Positions 1-6,415 of a stretch of DNA of 11,537 bases are shown in pieces (position 1 is the first letter of the stretch; each line of letters opens with the position of its first letter). The notes under the pieces were generated by a model, which searched no databases, was not told the DNA's origin, and worked only from the letters and a program-made list of their open reading frames with translations. The stretch covers positions 1-11,537 of the forward strand of contig QHTS01000025.1 of assembly GCA_003220905.1 (NCBI GenBank), given 5' to 3'. The translations under genes and the position numbers were made by a program. This stretch comes from Gemmatimonadota bacterium (lineage in GTDB: Bacteria; Gemmatimonadota; Gemmatimonadetes; Gemmatimonadales; GWC2-71-9).

Positions 1-1
1 G

Positions 2-616
2 ACGACCACGACCCACAAGACCCTGCGCGGCCCGCGCGGCGGCCTGATCCTCTGCCAGGAGGTGTTCGGGAAGGACGTCGACAAACAGGTCTTCCCGGGC
101 ATCCAGGGTGGTCCCCTCGAGCACGTCATCGCGGCGAAGGCGGTGGCCCTCGGCGAGGCGCTGACGCCGGAATTCAAGGCATATGCCATCCAGGTGGTGC
201 GGAATGCGCAGACCCTTGCCGCCGCGCTCGTGGAGCGGGGCTACGCGATCGTGTCGGGCGGGACGGACACGCACCTGATGCTCGTGGATCTGCGGCCCAA
301 ACAGGTGACCGGCAAGGAGGCCCAGGAGCTGCTCGACCGGGCCGGCATCACAGTGAACAAGAACACGATTCCCGGCGATCCCCAGAAGGCGTTCGTCACG
401 AGCGGGGTCCGCATCGGCACCCCGGCCGTGACCACACGTGGTTTCACCGAGGCCGAAATGCTCAAAGTGGCGGAGTTCATCGACACCGTGCTCACGAGAA
501 GAGACGAGGCGACCATCGCACGCGTGAAGGGCGAAGTGCGCGAGCTGGCCGAGCAGTTCCCGCTGTACGCGCCGCCGGCCCGCGCCGCCGTGGCGGGGGG
601 GCACCATGCCCGATAG
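2..616 (+). CDS. glyA: Serine hydroxymethyltransferase, C-terminal part (5' end outside window)
   Basis: SHMT is a cytosolic PLP enzyme that interconverts serine plus tetrahydrofolate with glycine plus 5,10-methylene-tetrahydrofolate, the main one-carbon source. The visible frame is open from base 2 and begins inside the PLP-binding motif TTTTHKTLRGPRGG; the Schiff-base lysine is the codon at 17-19. FPGIQGGPLEH follows, then a typical C-terminal domain with RIGTPAVTTRGF (about 410-455), both family hallmarks. About 204 residues are present, so roughly the first half of the usual ~420-residue protein lies upstream. An internal GTG at 62 is not the start, because conserved SHMT sequence precedes it. 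The stop at 614-616 lies 11 bases inside the next gene. The last residues (AVAGGHHAR) are poorly conserved in character and contain a run of seven G. The identification is secure; only the 5' truncation by the window edge limits it. Confidence 0.97.
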   Translation, partial: TTTTHKTLRGPRGGLILCQEVFGKDVDKQVFPGIQGGPLEHVIAAKAVALGEALTPEFKAYAIQVVRNAQTLAAALVERGYAIVSGGTDTHLMLVDLRPKQVTGKEAQELLDRAGITVNKNTIPGDPQKAFVTSGVRIGTPAVTTRGFTEAEMLKVAEFIDTVLTRRDEATIARVKGEVRELAEQFPLYAPPARAAVAGGHHAR

Positions 617-1070
617 CGGCGGCTCCCCGGGCCGGCCCTCCCGGGGCTCGGGGTCGTTCACGGTGCACCCCGCGGAAGAGCTCGAGGTCTACTTCAACGA
701 AGTGGCCCACGGCCGTCCCGTGGGTTTCGTCGCCTCGTCCAAATGGAAGCCGCCGACGGATATTTACGAAACCGACAGCGCGCTGGTGGTCTACATGGAC
801 ATCGCCGGAATGCGCGCGGAGGACTTCACGGTCGAGTACGTGGACGGTGTCCTGACGATCGCGGGCGAGCGCACCGCGCGACGCCACGAAGGCAAGCCGC
901 ACTATCACGCGATGGAAGTGCAGGTCGGCCCGTTCGAGCGCCGCTTCCGCCTCCCGGTGCCGGTCGACCCCGAGAGCATTCGGGCGAACTACGAGCAGGG
1001 CTTCCTCGAGGTCCGGCTGGCGAAGCTCCCGACCCGCCTCTCGGGCCCGCAGTCGGTGCGGGTGCAGTAA
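606..1070 (+). CDS. Small heat-shock protein, Hsp20/alpha-crystallin family
   Basis: This is a probable ATP-independent holdase chaperone of 154 residues, a usual length for bacterial sHSPs. The first ~45 residues are a Gly/Ser/Arg-rich, low-conservation N-terminal arm. The alpha-crystallin domain runs from about W47 to P142, starting WKPPTDIYETD and including D65-I-A-G-M, the DGVLTIAGER strand (80-89) and the closing signature NYEQGFLEVRLAKLP (128-142). A C-terminal V151-R-V153 is a plausible I/V-x-I/V motif that docks on neighbouring subunits in sHSP oligomers. The ATG at 606 overlaps the end of glyA by 11 bases in another frame and is preceded by a G-run (595-601) that may act as a crude ribosome-binding site. 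The TAA is followed without a gap by the lon start codon. The link to lon suggests that aggregation-prone clients are held and then degraded; that role is inferred. Confidence 0.95.
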   Translation: MPDSGGSPGRPSRGSGSFTVHPAEELEVYFNEVAHGRPVGFVASSKWKPPTDIYETDSALVVYMDIAGMRAEDFTVEYVDGVLTIAGERTARRHEGKPHYHAMEVQVGPFERRFRLPVPVDPESIRANYEQGFLEVRLAKLPTRLSGPQSVRVQ

Positions 1071-3455
1071 GTGGATCGCCTCCCCGTCCTGCCGCTCGGC
1101 CGGATCGTCGTCTACCCGCACGTCGTGCTGCCCATGGCGCTCACCGATCCGCACGCCGTCCAGCTGATCGACGAGGTGGTGCAGGGGAACAAGCGCCTGC
1201 TGCTCGGCGTGGTGCGGCCGCTGGGCGGGACCGAGCCCCCCGAGGGCGCCGTGATGCAGGCTCGCGCCGACGAGCTGTACGAGGTCGGCACCCTCGGCAC
1301 GGTCGTGCGCATGCTCAAGCTGGGCGACGGCTCGGTGCGGGTCATGGTGCAGGGGCTCGAGCGGGCACGGCTCGTCGAGGTGACGCCCGCCGAGCACTGG
1401 CTGGTGGCGGGCTACGAGCCGCTCCCCAACACGGTGCTCGAGGACGCGCGCACCGAAGCCTTGAAGCGCACGGTGCACGCGCAGTTCTCCCGGGTGATCG
1501 ACATCGCGCCCTATCTGGGGGAGGAGCTGCACGAGGTTCTCGTCGGCATCACCGACGGCGGCAAGCTGGGTGATTTCGTGGCCGCGAACCTGGATCTGGC
1601 CCTCCCGGCCAAAGCCGAGCTGCTGGCGATCGACGACGTGAACCGCCGCCTCGAGCGGCTCGCCGAGCTGCTCGGCCAGGAGCTGCAGGTCCTCGAAGTC
1701 GGCAGTCAGATCCAGGAGAAGGTGCGCACGCGCCTCGACCAGAATCAGCGGGAGTACGTGCTGCGCGAGCAGCTGCGCGTGATCCGCCAGGAGCTGGGCG
1801 AGGAAGAAGGAGAGGACGAGCTTACCGAGCTCGCCGGTCGACTCGAGGCCGCCGGCCTCCCCGACGAGGCCAAGAAGGTCGTCGATCGGGAGCTCAAGCG
1901 GTTGCGCCAGATGTCGCCGCAGTCGGCCGAGTACCACGTGGCCCGGACCTACCTCGAAGTGTTCGCGACGCTGCCCTGGAGCCGTACGTCGGCGGACCGG
2001 CTCGACCTGAAGGCGGCGCGCGACATCCTCGACCGCGACCACTACGACCTGAAGACCGTGAAGGAGCGGATCCTCGAGTACCTGGCGGTCCGCACCCTCA
2101 ACCCCGCGGCGCGCGGCGGCATCCTGTGTTTCGTGGGCCCGCCCGGCGTGGGCAAGACCTCGCTCGGCCAGAGTATCGCTGAGGCGCTGGGGCGCCGCTT
2201 CACCCGCGTATCGCTCGGCGGCGTGCGCGACGAGGCGGAGGTCCGCGGCCACCGGCGCACGTACGTCGGCGCGCTCCCGGGACGCATCATCCACGCGCTG
2301 CAGCGCTGCGAGACGCGCAACCCCCTGTTGATGCTCGACGAGGTGGACAAGATGGGCGCCGACGTGCGCGGCGATCCGACGGCCGCGCTGCTCGAGGTGC
2401 TCGACCCGGCGCAGAACGGCGCCTTCGTGGACCACTACCTCGAGGTGCCGTTCGACCTGTCGGGCGTCATGTTCATCGCCACGGCGAACAGCCTCGCGCC
2501 GATCCCCGACCCGCTGCTCGACCGGATGGAAGTGCTCACCTTGCCTGGGTACACGCCCGGGGAGAAGCTCGCGATCGCCAAGCGCTACCTCCTGCCGCGC
2601 CAGCTGAAGGAGACGGGGCTCCAGACGGAGCGGGCGAACATCGCCGACGGGGCGCTCGAGCGGCTGATCGGGGAATACACGCGCGAAGCGGGCGTGCGCC
2701 AGCTCGAGCGGGAGATCCAGGGCGTGCTCCGCAAAGCCGCCCTCGAGGTGGTCGAGGGACGGGCGGCGAGCATCAAGATCACCGCGAAGAACCTCGAGAA
2801 GTTCGCCGGCCAGCCCAAGGTCCAGAGCGAGGTCGCGGGACGCGAGGCCGAGGTGGGGGTGGCGACCGGGCTCGCATGGACGCCCGTGGGCGGCGACATC
2901 ATGTTCATCGAGGCGATTCAGATGCCGGGGAAGGGGCAGATCACCCTGACCGGGCAGCTGGGGGATGTGATGAAGGAGTCCGCCCAGGCGGCGTGGAGCC
3001 TGCTGCGGGCGCGGGCCGGGTCGCTCGGGATTCCGCTGGACGCGTTCACGCAGACCGACGTGCACCTGCACCTGCCGGCCGGGGCGGTGCCGAAGGACGG
3101 TCCGTCGGCCGGGATCGCGATCGCGACAGCGCTGGCGTCGCTCCTGTGCCGCCGTCCGGCGCGCCACGATGTGGCGATGACGGGCGAGCTCACGCTGCGC
3201 GGGCGCATCCTCCCGATCGGCGGGCTCAAGGAGAAGCTGACGGCGGCGGCGCGCGCCGGCGTCAAGACGGTGCTGGTGCCGGCGCGCAACCAGAGCGACA
3301 TCGTGGACGTCCCCGACGAGGTGAAACAGCTGCTCGAGATCAAGCCGGTGGAGACGATCGACGACGTGCTCGAGCTGGCGCTGCTCGAGCCGCACCCGTT
3401 GCGGCCCGTAGCGGTGCGGGCCCGAATGCCGGGACAGACGGAGGCGCGGCCGTGA
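1071..3455 (+). CDS. lon: ATP-dependent protease Lon (LonA type)
   Basis: This is a cytosolic homo-hexameric AAA+ serine protease that degrades misfolded and selected regulatory proteins. It has 794 residues against 784 in E. coli. The N-terminal LON substrate-binding domain begins LPVLPLGRIVVYPHVVLPM and covers about 1-200, and a charged coiled-coil segment lies around 205-285. The AAA+ domain has Walker A GPPGVGKT at 356-363 (K362) and Walker B LLMLDE ending at E424. The C-terminal protease domain has PKDGPSAG with nucleophile S679 and catalytic K722 in GGLKEKL. These four residues carry the same numbers as in E. coli Lon, which supports an intact protein and this start. The start is GTG at 1071, directly after the hsp20 TAA, and the LON domain begins within a few residues of it. 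The last ~20 residues are variable. The stop overlaps the next start as GTGA. Confidence 0.98.
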   Translation: MDRLPVLPLGRIVVYPHVVLPMALTDPHAVQLIDEVVQGNKRLLLGVVRPLGGTEPPEGAVMQARADELYEVGTLGTVVRMLKLGDGSVRVMVQGLERARLVEVTPAEHWLVAGYEPLPNTVLEDARTEALKRTVHAQFSRVIDIAPYLGEELHEVLVGITDGGKLGDFVAANLDLALPAKAELLAIDDVNRRLERLAELLGQELQVLEVGSQIQEKVRTRLDQNQREYVLREQLRVIRQELGEEEGEDELTELAGRLEAAGLPDEAKKVVDRELKRLRQMSPQSAEYHVARTYLEVFATLPWSRTSADRLDLKAARDILDRDHYDLKTVKERILEYLAVRTLNPAARGGILCFVGPPGVGKTSLGQSIAEALGRRFTRVSLGGVRDEAEVRGHRRTYVGALPGRIIHALQRCETRNPLLMLDEVDKMGADVRGDPTAALLEVLDPAQNGAFVDHYLEVPFDLSGVMFIATANSLAPIPDPLLDRMEVLTLPGYTPGEKLAIAKRYLLPRQLKETGLQTERANIADGALERLIGEYTREAGVRQLEREIQGVLRKAALEVVEGRAASIKITAKNLEKFAGQPKVQSEVAGREAEVGVATGLAWTPVGGDIMFIEAIQMPGKGQITLTGQLGDVMKESAQAAWSLLRARAGSLGIPLDAFTQTDVHLHLPAGAVPKDGPSAGIAIATALASLLCRRPARHDVAMTGELTLRGRILPIGGLKEKLTAAARAGVKTVLVPARNQSDIVDVPDEVKQLLEIKPVETIDDVLELALLEPHPLRPVAVRARMPGQTEARP
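3440..3444 (+). promoter_or_regulatory. Ribosome-binding site for the Minf_1886-family gene
   Basis: GGAGG lies 7 bases before the GTG at 3452, inside the 3' end of lon. It decides the start: the same reading frame stays open far upstream through lon, but that part is a shadow of lon coding sequence. Confidence 0.75.
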
Positions 3456-3838
3456 GCGACTTCGCGACGCTCGAAGAGGCGTTCCAACGCATCGGGCGGC
3501 AGGACGGCCGCTATCACGAGCGCGGCTACCTGTTCGTCCTGGCGGCGCTGGAGTACGCCCAGGGCAAGCTCCCGGCGCGCCGGCACCTGAGCGGCGGGGA
3601 GCTCGCCTGGGCGTGCCGGGACTTCGCGCGGGAACAGTTCGGGCTGCTCGCGCCGACCGTCCTTGGGCACTGGGGCATCGTCAGCACCGAGGACCTGGGA
3701 CGGATTGTGTTCACGCTGATCGACGTGGGCCTGCTCGCCAGCCAGCCGACCGACAAGCTGGAGGACTTCGAGCGGGTTTACGATTTCGCGGAGGTGTTCC
3801 GGGCCGGTTATCCGTGGCCCGGGGTGGAGCGCGGATAG
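3452..3838 (+). CDS. Minf_1886 family protein (function unknown)
   Basis: This 128-residue, probably cytosolic protein has no signal peptide or membrane segment. It resembles the Minf_1886 / 'Verruc_Plancto-restricted' family, known from Planctomycetes, Verrucomicrobia and some related phyla. Supporting features are an N-terminal helix (EEAFQRIGRQDGRYHERGY), the aromatic/acidic stretch YLFVLAALEYAQ, a conserved-looking HLSGGELAWACRDFA block (45-59), and GHWGIVSTEDLGRIVFTLIDVGLL (72-95). The tail DFERVYDFAEVF followed by a short proline-rich end also fits. The family has no established activity, and no catalytic motif or metal-ligand cluster is evident. The start is GTG at 3452, overlapping the lon stop by 4 bases (GTGA) with GGAGG 7 bases upstream, so translational coupling to lon is likely. 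The family call comes from remembered motif resemblance and was not searched. Confidence 0.85.
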   Translation: MSDFATLEEAFQRIGRQDGRYHERGYLFVLAALEYAQGKLPARRHLSGGELAWACRDFAREQFGLLAPTVLGHWGIVSTEDLGRIVFTLIDVGLLASQPTDKLEDFERVYDFAEVFRAGYPWPGVERG

Positions 3839-3856
3839 GGGGCGTCGGATCGGGTG

Positions 3857-3864
3857 AAGGGGGG
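3857..3864 (+). promoter_or_regulatory. Ribosome-binding site for the four-cysteine small protein
   Basis: A purine run AAGGGGGG ends 6 bases before the ATG at 3871, in the 32-base gap after the Minf_1886-family gene. It selects this ATG over in-frame positions further upstream, which fall inside the neighbouring gene. Confidence 0.7.
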
Positions 3865-3870
3865 TGCCGC

Positions 3871-4068
3871 ATGGACGACGTCAGAGAATGGCCCGCCTGC
3901 AGAAAATGTCAGCAAGGTCTCCTCATTCCGTTGTCGGACTATGGCCGCGACGGGGCGCCGATCACCTACAAGGCCTGGGTCTGCTCGAACCCTGAGTGCG
4001 GGTTCAACATCCGGATCGACAACGGGGAGATCTCCTTCGGTCGCGCGATCGGCCAGAGCTTCAAGTAA
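3871..4068 (+). CDS. Small four-cysteine (zinc-ribbon-like) protein, function unknown
   Basis: This 65-residue protein has two cysteine knuckles, C10-R-K-C13 and C38-S-N-P-E-C43, separated by 24 residues. That spacing fits a small zinc ribbon holding one metal ion. The stretch between them (GLLIPLSDYGRDGAPITYKAWV) would form the beta hairpin, and the tail after C43 (GFNIRIDNGEISFGRAIG) continues the sheet. It has no signal peptide, no membrane helix and no other domain. Its frame is open back to 3613, but that part is antiphase to the Minf_1886-family gene; the ATG at 3871 has a strong purine-rich ribosome-binding site. It sits 32 bases after that gene and just before the Memo-family gene, in the same direction. 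I do not recognise a named family. A role in nucleic-acid or protein binding is only a guess from the zinc-ribbon look. Confidence 0.8.
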   Translation: MDDVREWPACRKCQQGLLIPLSDYGRDGAPITYKAWVCSNPECGFNIRIDNGEISFGRAIGQSFK

Positions 4069-4079
4069 GCTTGGACGCC

Positions 4080-4895
4080 GTGCGCGCGCCCGCCGTGAGC
4101 GGGCGCTTCTACCCGGGCACGAAGGGTGAGCTCGAGCGCACGGTGCGGGAGCTGCTCGACGCCGTGGGCGAGGCACGTCCCGCCCCCGCGCGCGCCGCGG
4201 TGGCCCCGCACGCGGGCTACGTCTATTCGGGACTCACGGCGGCGCACGTGTTCGCGCGCCTCGAGATCCCGCCGATCGTCGTGATCCTGGCACCCAACCA
4301 CACCGGGGTGAGCCGGGCGCCCGGCGGTGCATCGCTGTGGGAGGCGGGCGCGTTCCGGACCCCGCTCGGCGACGTGAGCGTGGACGACGGCTTCGCACGG
4401 GCGCTCCTCGAGACCTCGCCGCTGGTGGGCCCCGACCACGCCGCCCACGCCTCCGAGCACGCGGTGGAGGTCGAGCTACCCTTCCTCCAGCTCCGGCGAG
4501 CCGACGTGCGGATCGTGCCGCTCGTCCTGGCGTGGGATGCGTGGGAGGGATGCCGCGGGCTGGGTGAGACACTGGCGGGGCTCGTGCGGCGCTGGCCCGA
4601 CCGGGTGCTGCTGCTGGCGTCGAGCGATCTGAACCATTACGAGCCCGCCGCCACGTCCGAGCACAAGGACCGCCGGGCGCTCGACGCCGTCGCGGCGCTC
4701 GACGGGGCGGAGCTCCTCGCGCGCTGCCGCAGCGAGCGCATCTCGATGTGCGGCCGGGCGCCGGCAGCCACCGTGCTCGCTGCGGCCCGGGCGCTCGGCG
4801 CCGAGCGCGCCGACGTCGTGCACTACAGCCACTCCGGCATGGTGACCGGGGACGACGACGCCGTGGTGGGATACGGAGGGGTGGTGATCCCGTGA
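4080..4895 (+). CDS. Memo-family protein (AmmeMemoRadiSam system protein B)
   Basis: This 271-residue protein belongs to the Memo family, structurally related to class III extradiol dioxygenases. Family marks are the opening RAPAVSGRFYPG, APHAGYVYSG with H44, APNHTG with H74, SEHAVEVELPFLQ, SSDLNHY with D183 and H186, and MCGRAPA with C224. The His, His, Asp/His and Cys positions match the pocket residues described for human MEMO1, which binds a metal ion, so the site looks intact. Bacterial homologues often sit with an AMMECR1-domain protein and a radical SAM enzyme; neither is in this window. Their shared substrate is unknown. The GTG at 4080 puts the conserved RxPAVxGxFYPG at the N-terminus; TTG at 4071 would add three residues and cannot be excluded. 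The stop overlaps the nnr start by 4 bases. Confidence 0.93.
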   Translation: MRAPAVSGRFYPGTKGELERTVRELLDAVGEARPAPARAAVAPHAGYVYSGLTAAHVFARLEIPPIVVILAPNHTGVSRAPGGASLWEAGAFRTPLGDVSVDDGFARALLETSPLVGPDHAAHASEHAVEVELPFLQLRRADVRIVPLVLAWDAWEGCRGLGETLAGLVRRWPDRVLLLASSDLNHYEPAATSEHKDRRALDAVAALDGAELLARCRSERISMCGRAPAATVLAAARALGAERADVVHYSHSGMVTGDDDAVVGYGGVVIP

Positions 4896-6415
4896 ACTCG
4901 ATCCCTGTATTGTCCGCGACCGAGGCCGCCGCCTGGGATTCGGCCGCCCGCACGCAATACCGGATTCCGTCCCGCGTGCCGATGGAGACCGCGGGACGAG
5001 CGGTCGCCTACCTGATCGTCCGCGACTACCCGGCCGTACTCGCCCGTGGGGCGCTGGTCGTCGCCGGGGCGGGGAACAACGGGGGGGACGGGTGGGTGGT
5101 GGCGCGCGCGCTGCATGCGAGCGGCATCCCCGTCTGGGTGGCCGCGCTCGACCCCAAGACCGACGACGCGATCGACAACCGCGCGCTTGCCCGCATGGAC
5201 GGCGTGCGCGAGACGGGTCGGGAAGAGCCGTGGCCCGCCACCGCCGTGGTGATCGACGCGCTGCTCGGCACCGGCGCCACCGGACCGGCGCGCGGCGACG
5301 TGCTGGCGCTGGCACAGCGGCTCGTCGCGTACGGCGCCCCGGTCGTCGCGATCGACGGGCCCACGGGCCTCGACCTGTCGAGCGGCGAGGCGCACGGGCC
5401 GGTGCGCGCCGAGCTGTCAGTCACGTTCGGGGGGCCGCGCCGCGGCCACCTGCTCGCGCGCGACTGGTGCGGCAAGATCGTCGTCGTCGATATCGGGCTG
5501 CCGCCCGCCGATCCCGTATGGCCCGTGCTCGTAACGGACGTGTGGGCGGGGGCGCGGCTCCCGAAGCTCACACCGACGATGCACAAGGGCGATCGCGGCC
5601 GGGTCACGGTGGCCGGCGGCGCAAACGGCATGACCGGCGCCGCGCTCCACGCCGCACGCGGGGCGCTCGCCGCCGGCGCGGGGCTCGTGAAGCTCGTGGC
5701 GGCGAGGGAAACGATCGAGGCGGCGCGCGCCAGCCTCCCCGACGTGCTCACGGTCGAGTCGGCGCTCGGTCCCGAGCTCGAGCCCGACGCCGCGGAGGCG
5801 CTCGAATGGGCCGACGCGCTCGTGGTCGGTCCGGGCCTGGGCCGCGAGCCGCCCCGCGCCCAGTTCCTGCAGGCCGTGCTCGCGCGCCGCCCGATCCCGA
5901 CCGTGCTCGACGCCGACGCCCTCATCCTGTTCCGCGGTACCGCAGAGCGGCCGGTGGTGCTCACGCCGCACCTGGGCGAGTTCCGCGCCCAGTTCGGCGA
6001 CGAGCTCGCCGATGCGGCGGCGAACGACCGCTGGGGGGCCGCAGCGAAGGCCGCCCAGAAGGTGAAGGGCACCGTGCTCCTGAAGGGCGTGCCGACCGTG
6101 ATCGCGGACCTGCGCGGGCCGATCCACGTGGTGGCGAGCGGCAACCCCGGACTCGCCACCGGCGGCTCGGGCGACCTGCTCGCCGGCTTCATCGGCGCGT
6201 TCCTGGCCCGCGGGAGCGCCGGCCCCGAGGCCGCCGCCCTGGCGGCCCATGCGCTGGGGCGGGCGGCGGAGCACGGCGCGCGCCAGTGGACGGCACGCAG
6301 CCTGCGTCCCGCCGATGTCCTGGCCGCACTGCCCGAGATCTGGCGTGCGTGGACCAACACGCAGCCGGTTGGGCCCCCGGTGCTCACGGTCCTGGAGCCG
6401 CCGGAGACGGCGTGA
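4892..6415 (+). CDS. nnr: Bifunctional NAD(P)H-hydrate epimerase / ADP-dependent (S)-NAD(P)H-hydrate dehydratase
   Basis: This metabolite-repair enzyme restores NADH and NADPH from their hydrated forms. The N-terminal YjeF_N half (about 1-215) epimerises R- and S-NAD(P)HX; the C-terminal ribokinase-like half (about 225-500) dehydrates the S form using ADP or ATP. The N-half shows AGAGNNGGDG (58-67), DALLGTGATG and DGPTGLD (155-161). The C-half shows HKGDRGRVTVAGG from H231, GMTGAALHAARGAL, VVGPGLG, LDADAL, LTPHLGEF and GNPGLATGGSGD (417-428), whose last Asp is the expected catalytic base. The length of 507 residues is normal for the fused form (E. coli YjeF/Nnr is ~515). The start is GTG at 4892, overlapping the Memo stop as GTGA with GGAGG 12 bases upstream; homology begins directly after it (IPVLSATEAAAWD). 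The stop overlaps the thiL start in the same way. Confidence 0.97.
   Translation: MNSIPVLSATEAAAWDSAARTQYRIPSRVPMETAGRAVAYLIVRDYPAVLARGALVVAGAGNNGGDGWVVARALHASGIPVWVAALDPKTDDAIDNRALARMDGVRETGREEPWPATAVVIDALLGTGATGPARGDVLALAQRLVAYGAPVVAIDGPTGLDLSSGEAHGPVRAELSVTFGGPRRGHLLARDWCGKIVVVDIGLPPADPVWPVLVTDVWAGARLPKLTPTMHKGDRGRVTVAGGANGMTGAALHAARGALAAGAGLVKLVAARETIEAARASLPDVLTVESALGPELEPDAAEALEWADALVVGPGLGREPPRAQFLQAVLARRPIPTVLDADALILFRGTAERPVVLTPHLGEFRAQFGDELADAAANDRWGAAAKAAQKVKGTVLLKGVPTVIADLRGPIHVVASGNPGLATGGSGDLLAGFIGAFLARGSAGPEAAALAAHALGRAAEHGARQWTARSLRPADVLAALPEIWRAWTNTQPVGPPVLTVLEPPETA
6403..6406 (+). promoter_or_regulatory. Ribosome-binding site deciding the thiL start
   Basis: GGAG lies 5 bases before the GTG at 6412, inside the 3' end of nnr. 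The thiL frame stays open over 1.3 kb upstream, but only as an Arg-rich shadow of nnr; this site and the GTGA overlap fix the true start. Confidence 0.65.

Noticed and set aside
743..1573. 276-codon plus-strand frame across hsp20 and lon
   Set aside because: It is an alternate-frame shadow, rich in Arg, Gly and Ala, over two real genes.
492..3395. 967-codon open frame on the minus strand opposite hsp20 and lon
   Set aside because: It is antisense to two firmly identified genes, its product is low-complexity and rich in His, Arg, Leu, Asp and Glu, and it matches no domain. High third-position G+C removes stop codons from the opposite frame.
2876..3451. Upstream extension of the Minf_1886-family frame into lon
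   Set aside because: It overlaps the Lon protease domain in another frame and gives low-complexity sequence; the family's N-terminus matches the GTG at 3452.
5092..6411. Upstream extension of the thiL frame (440 codons) through nnr
   Set aside because: The extension is an Arg/Ala/Gly-rich shadow of nnr. ThiL homology begins only after the GTG at 6412, which has its own ribosome-binding site.
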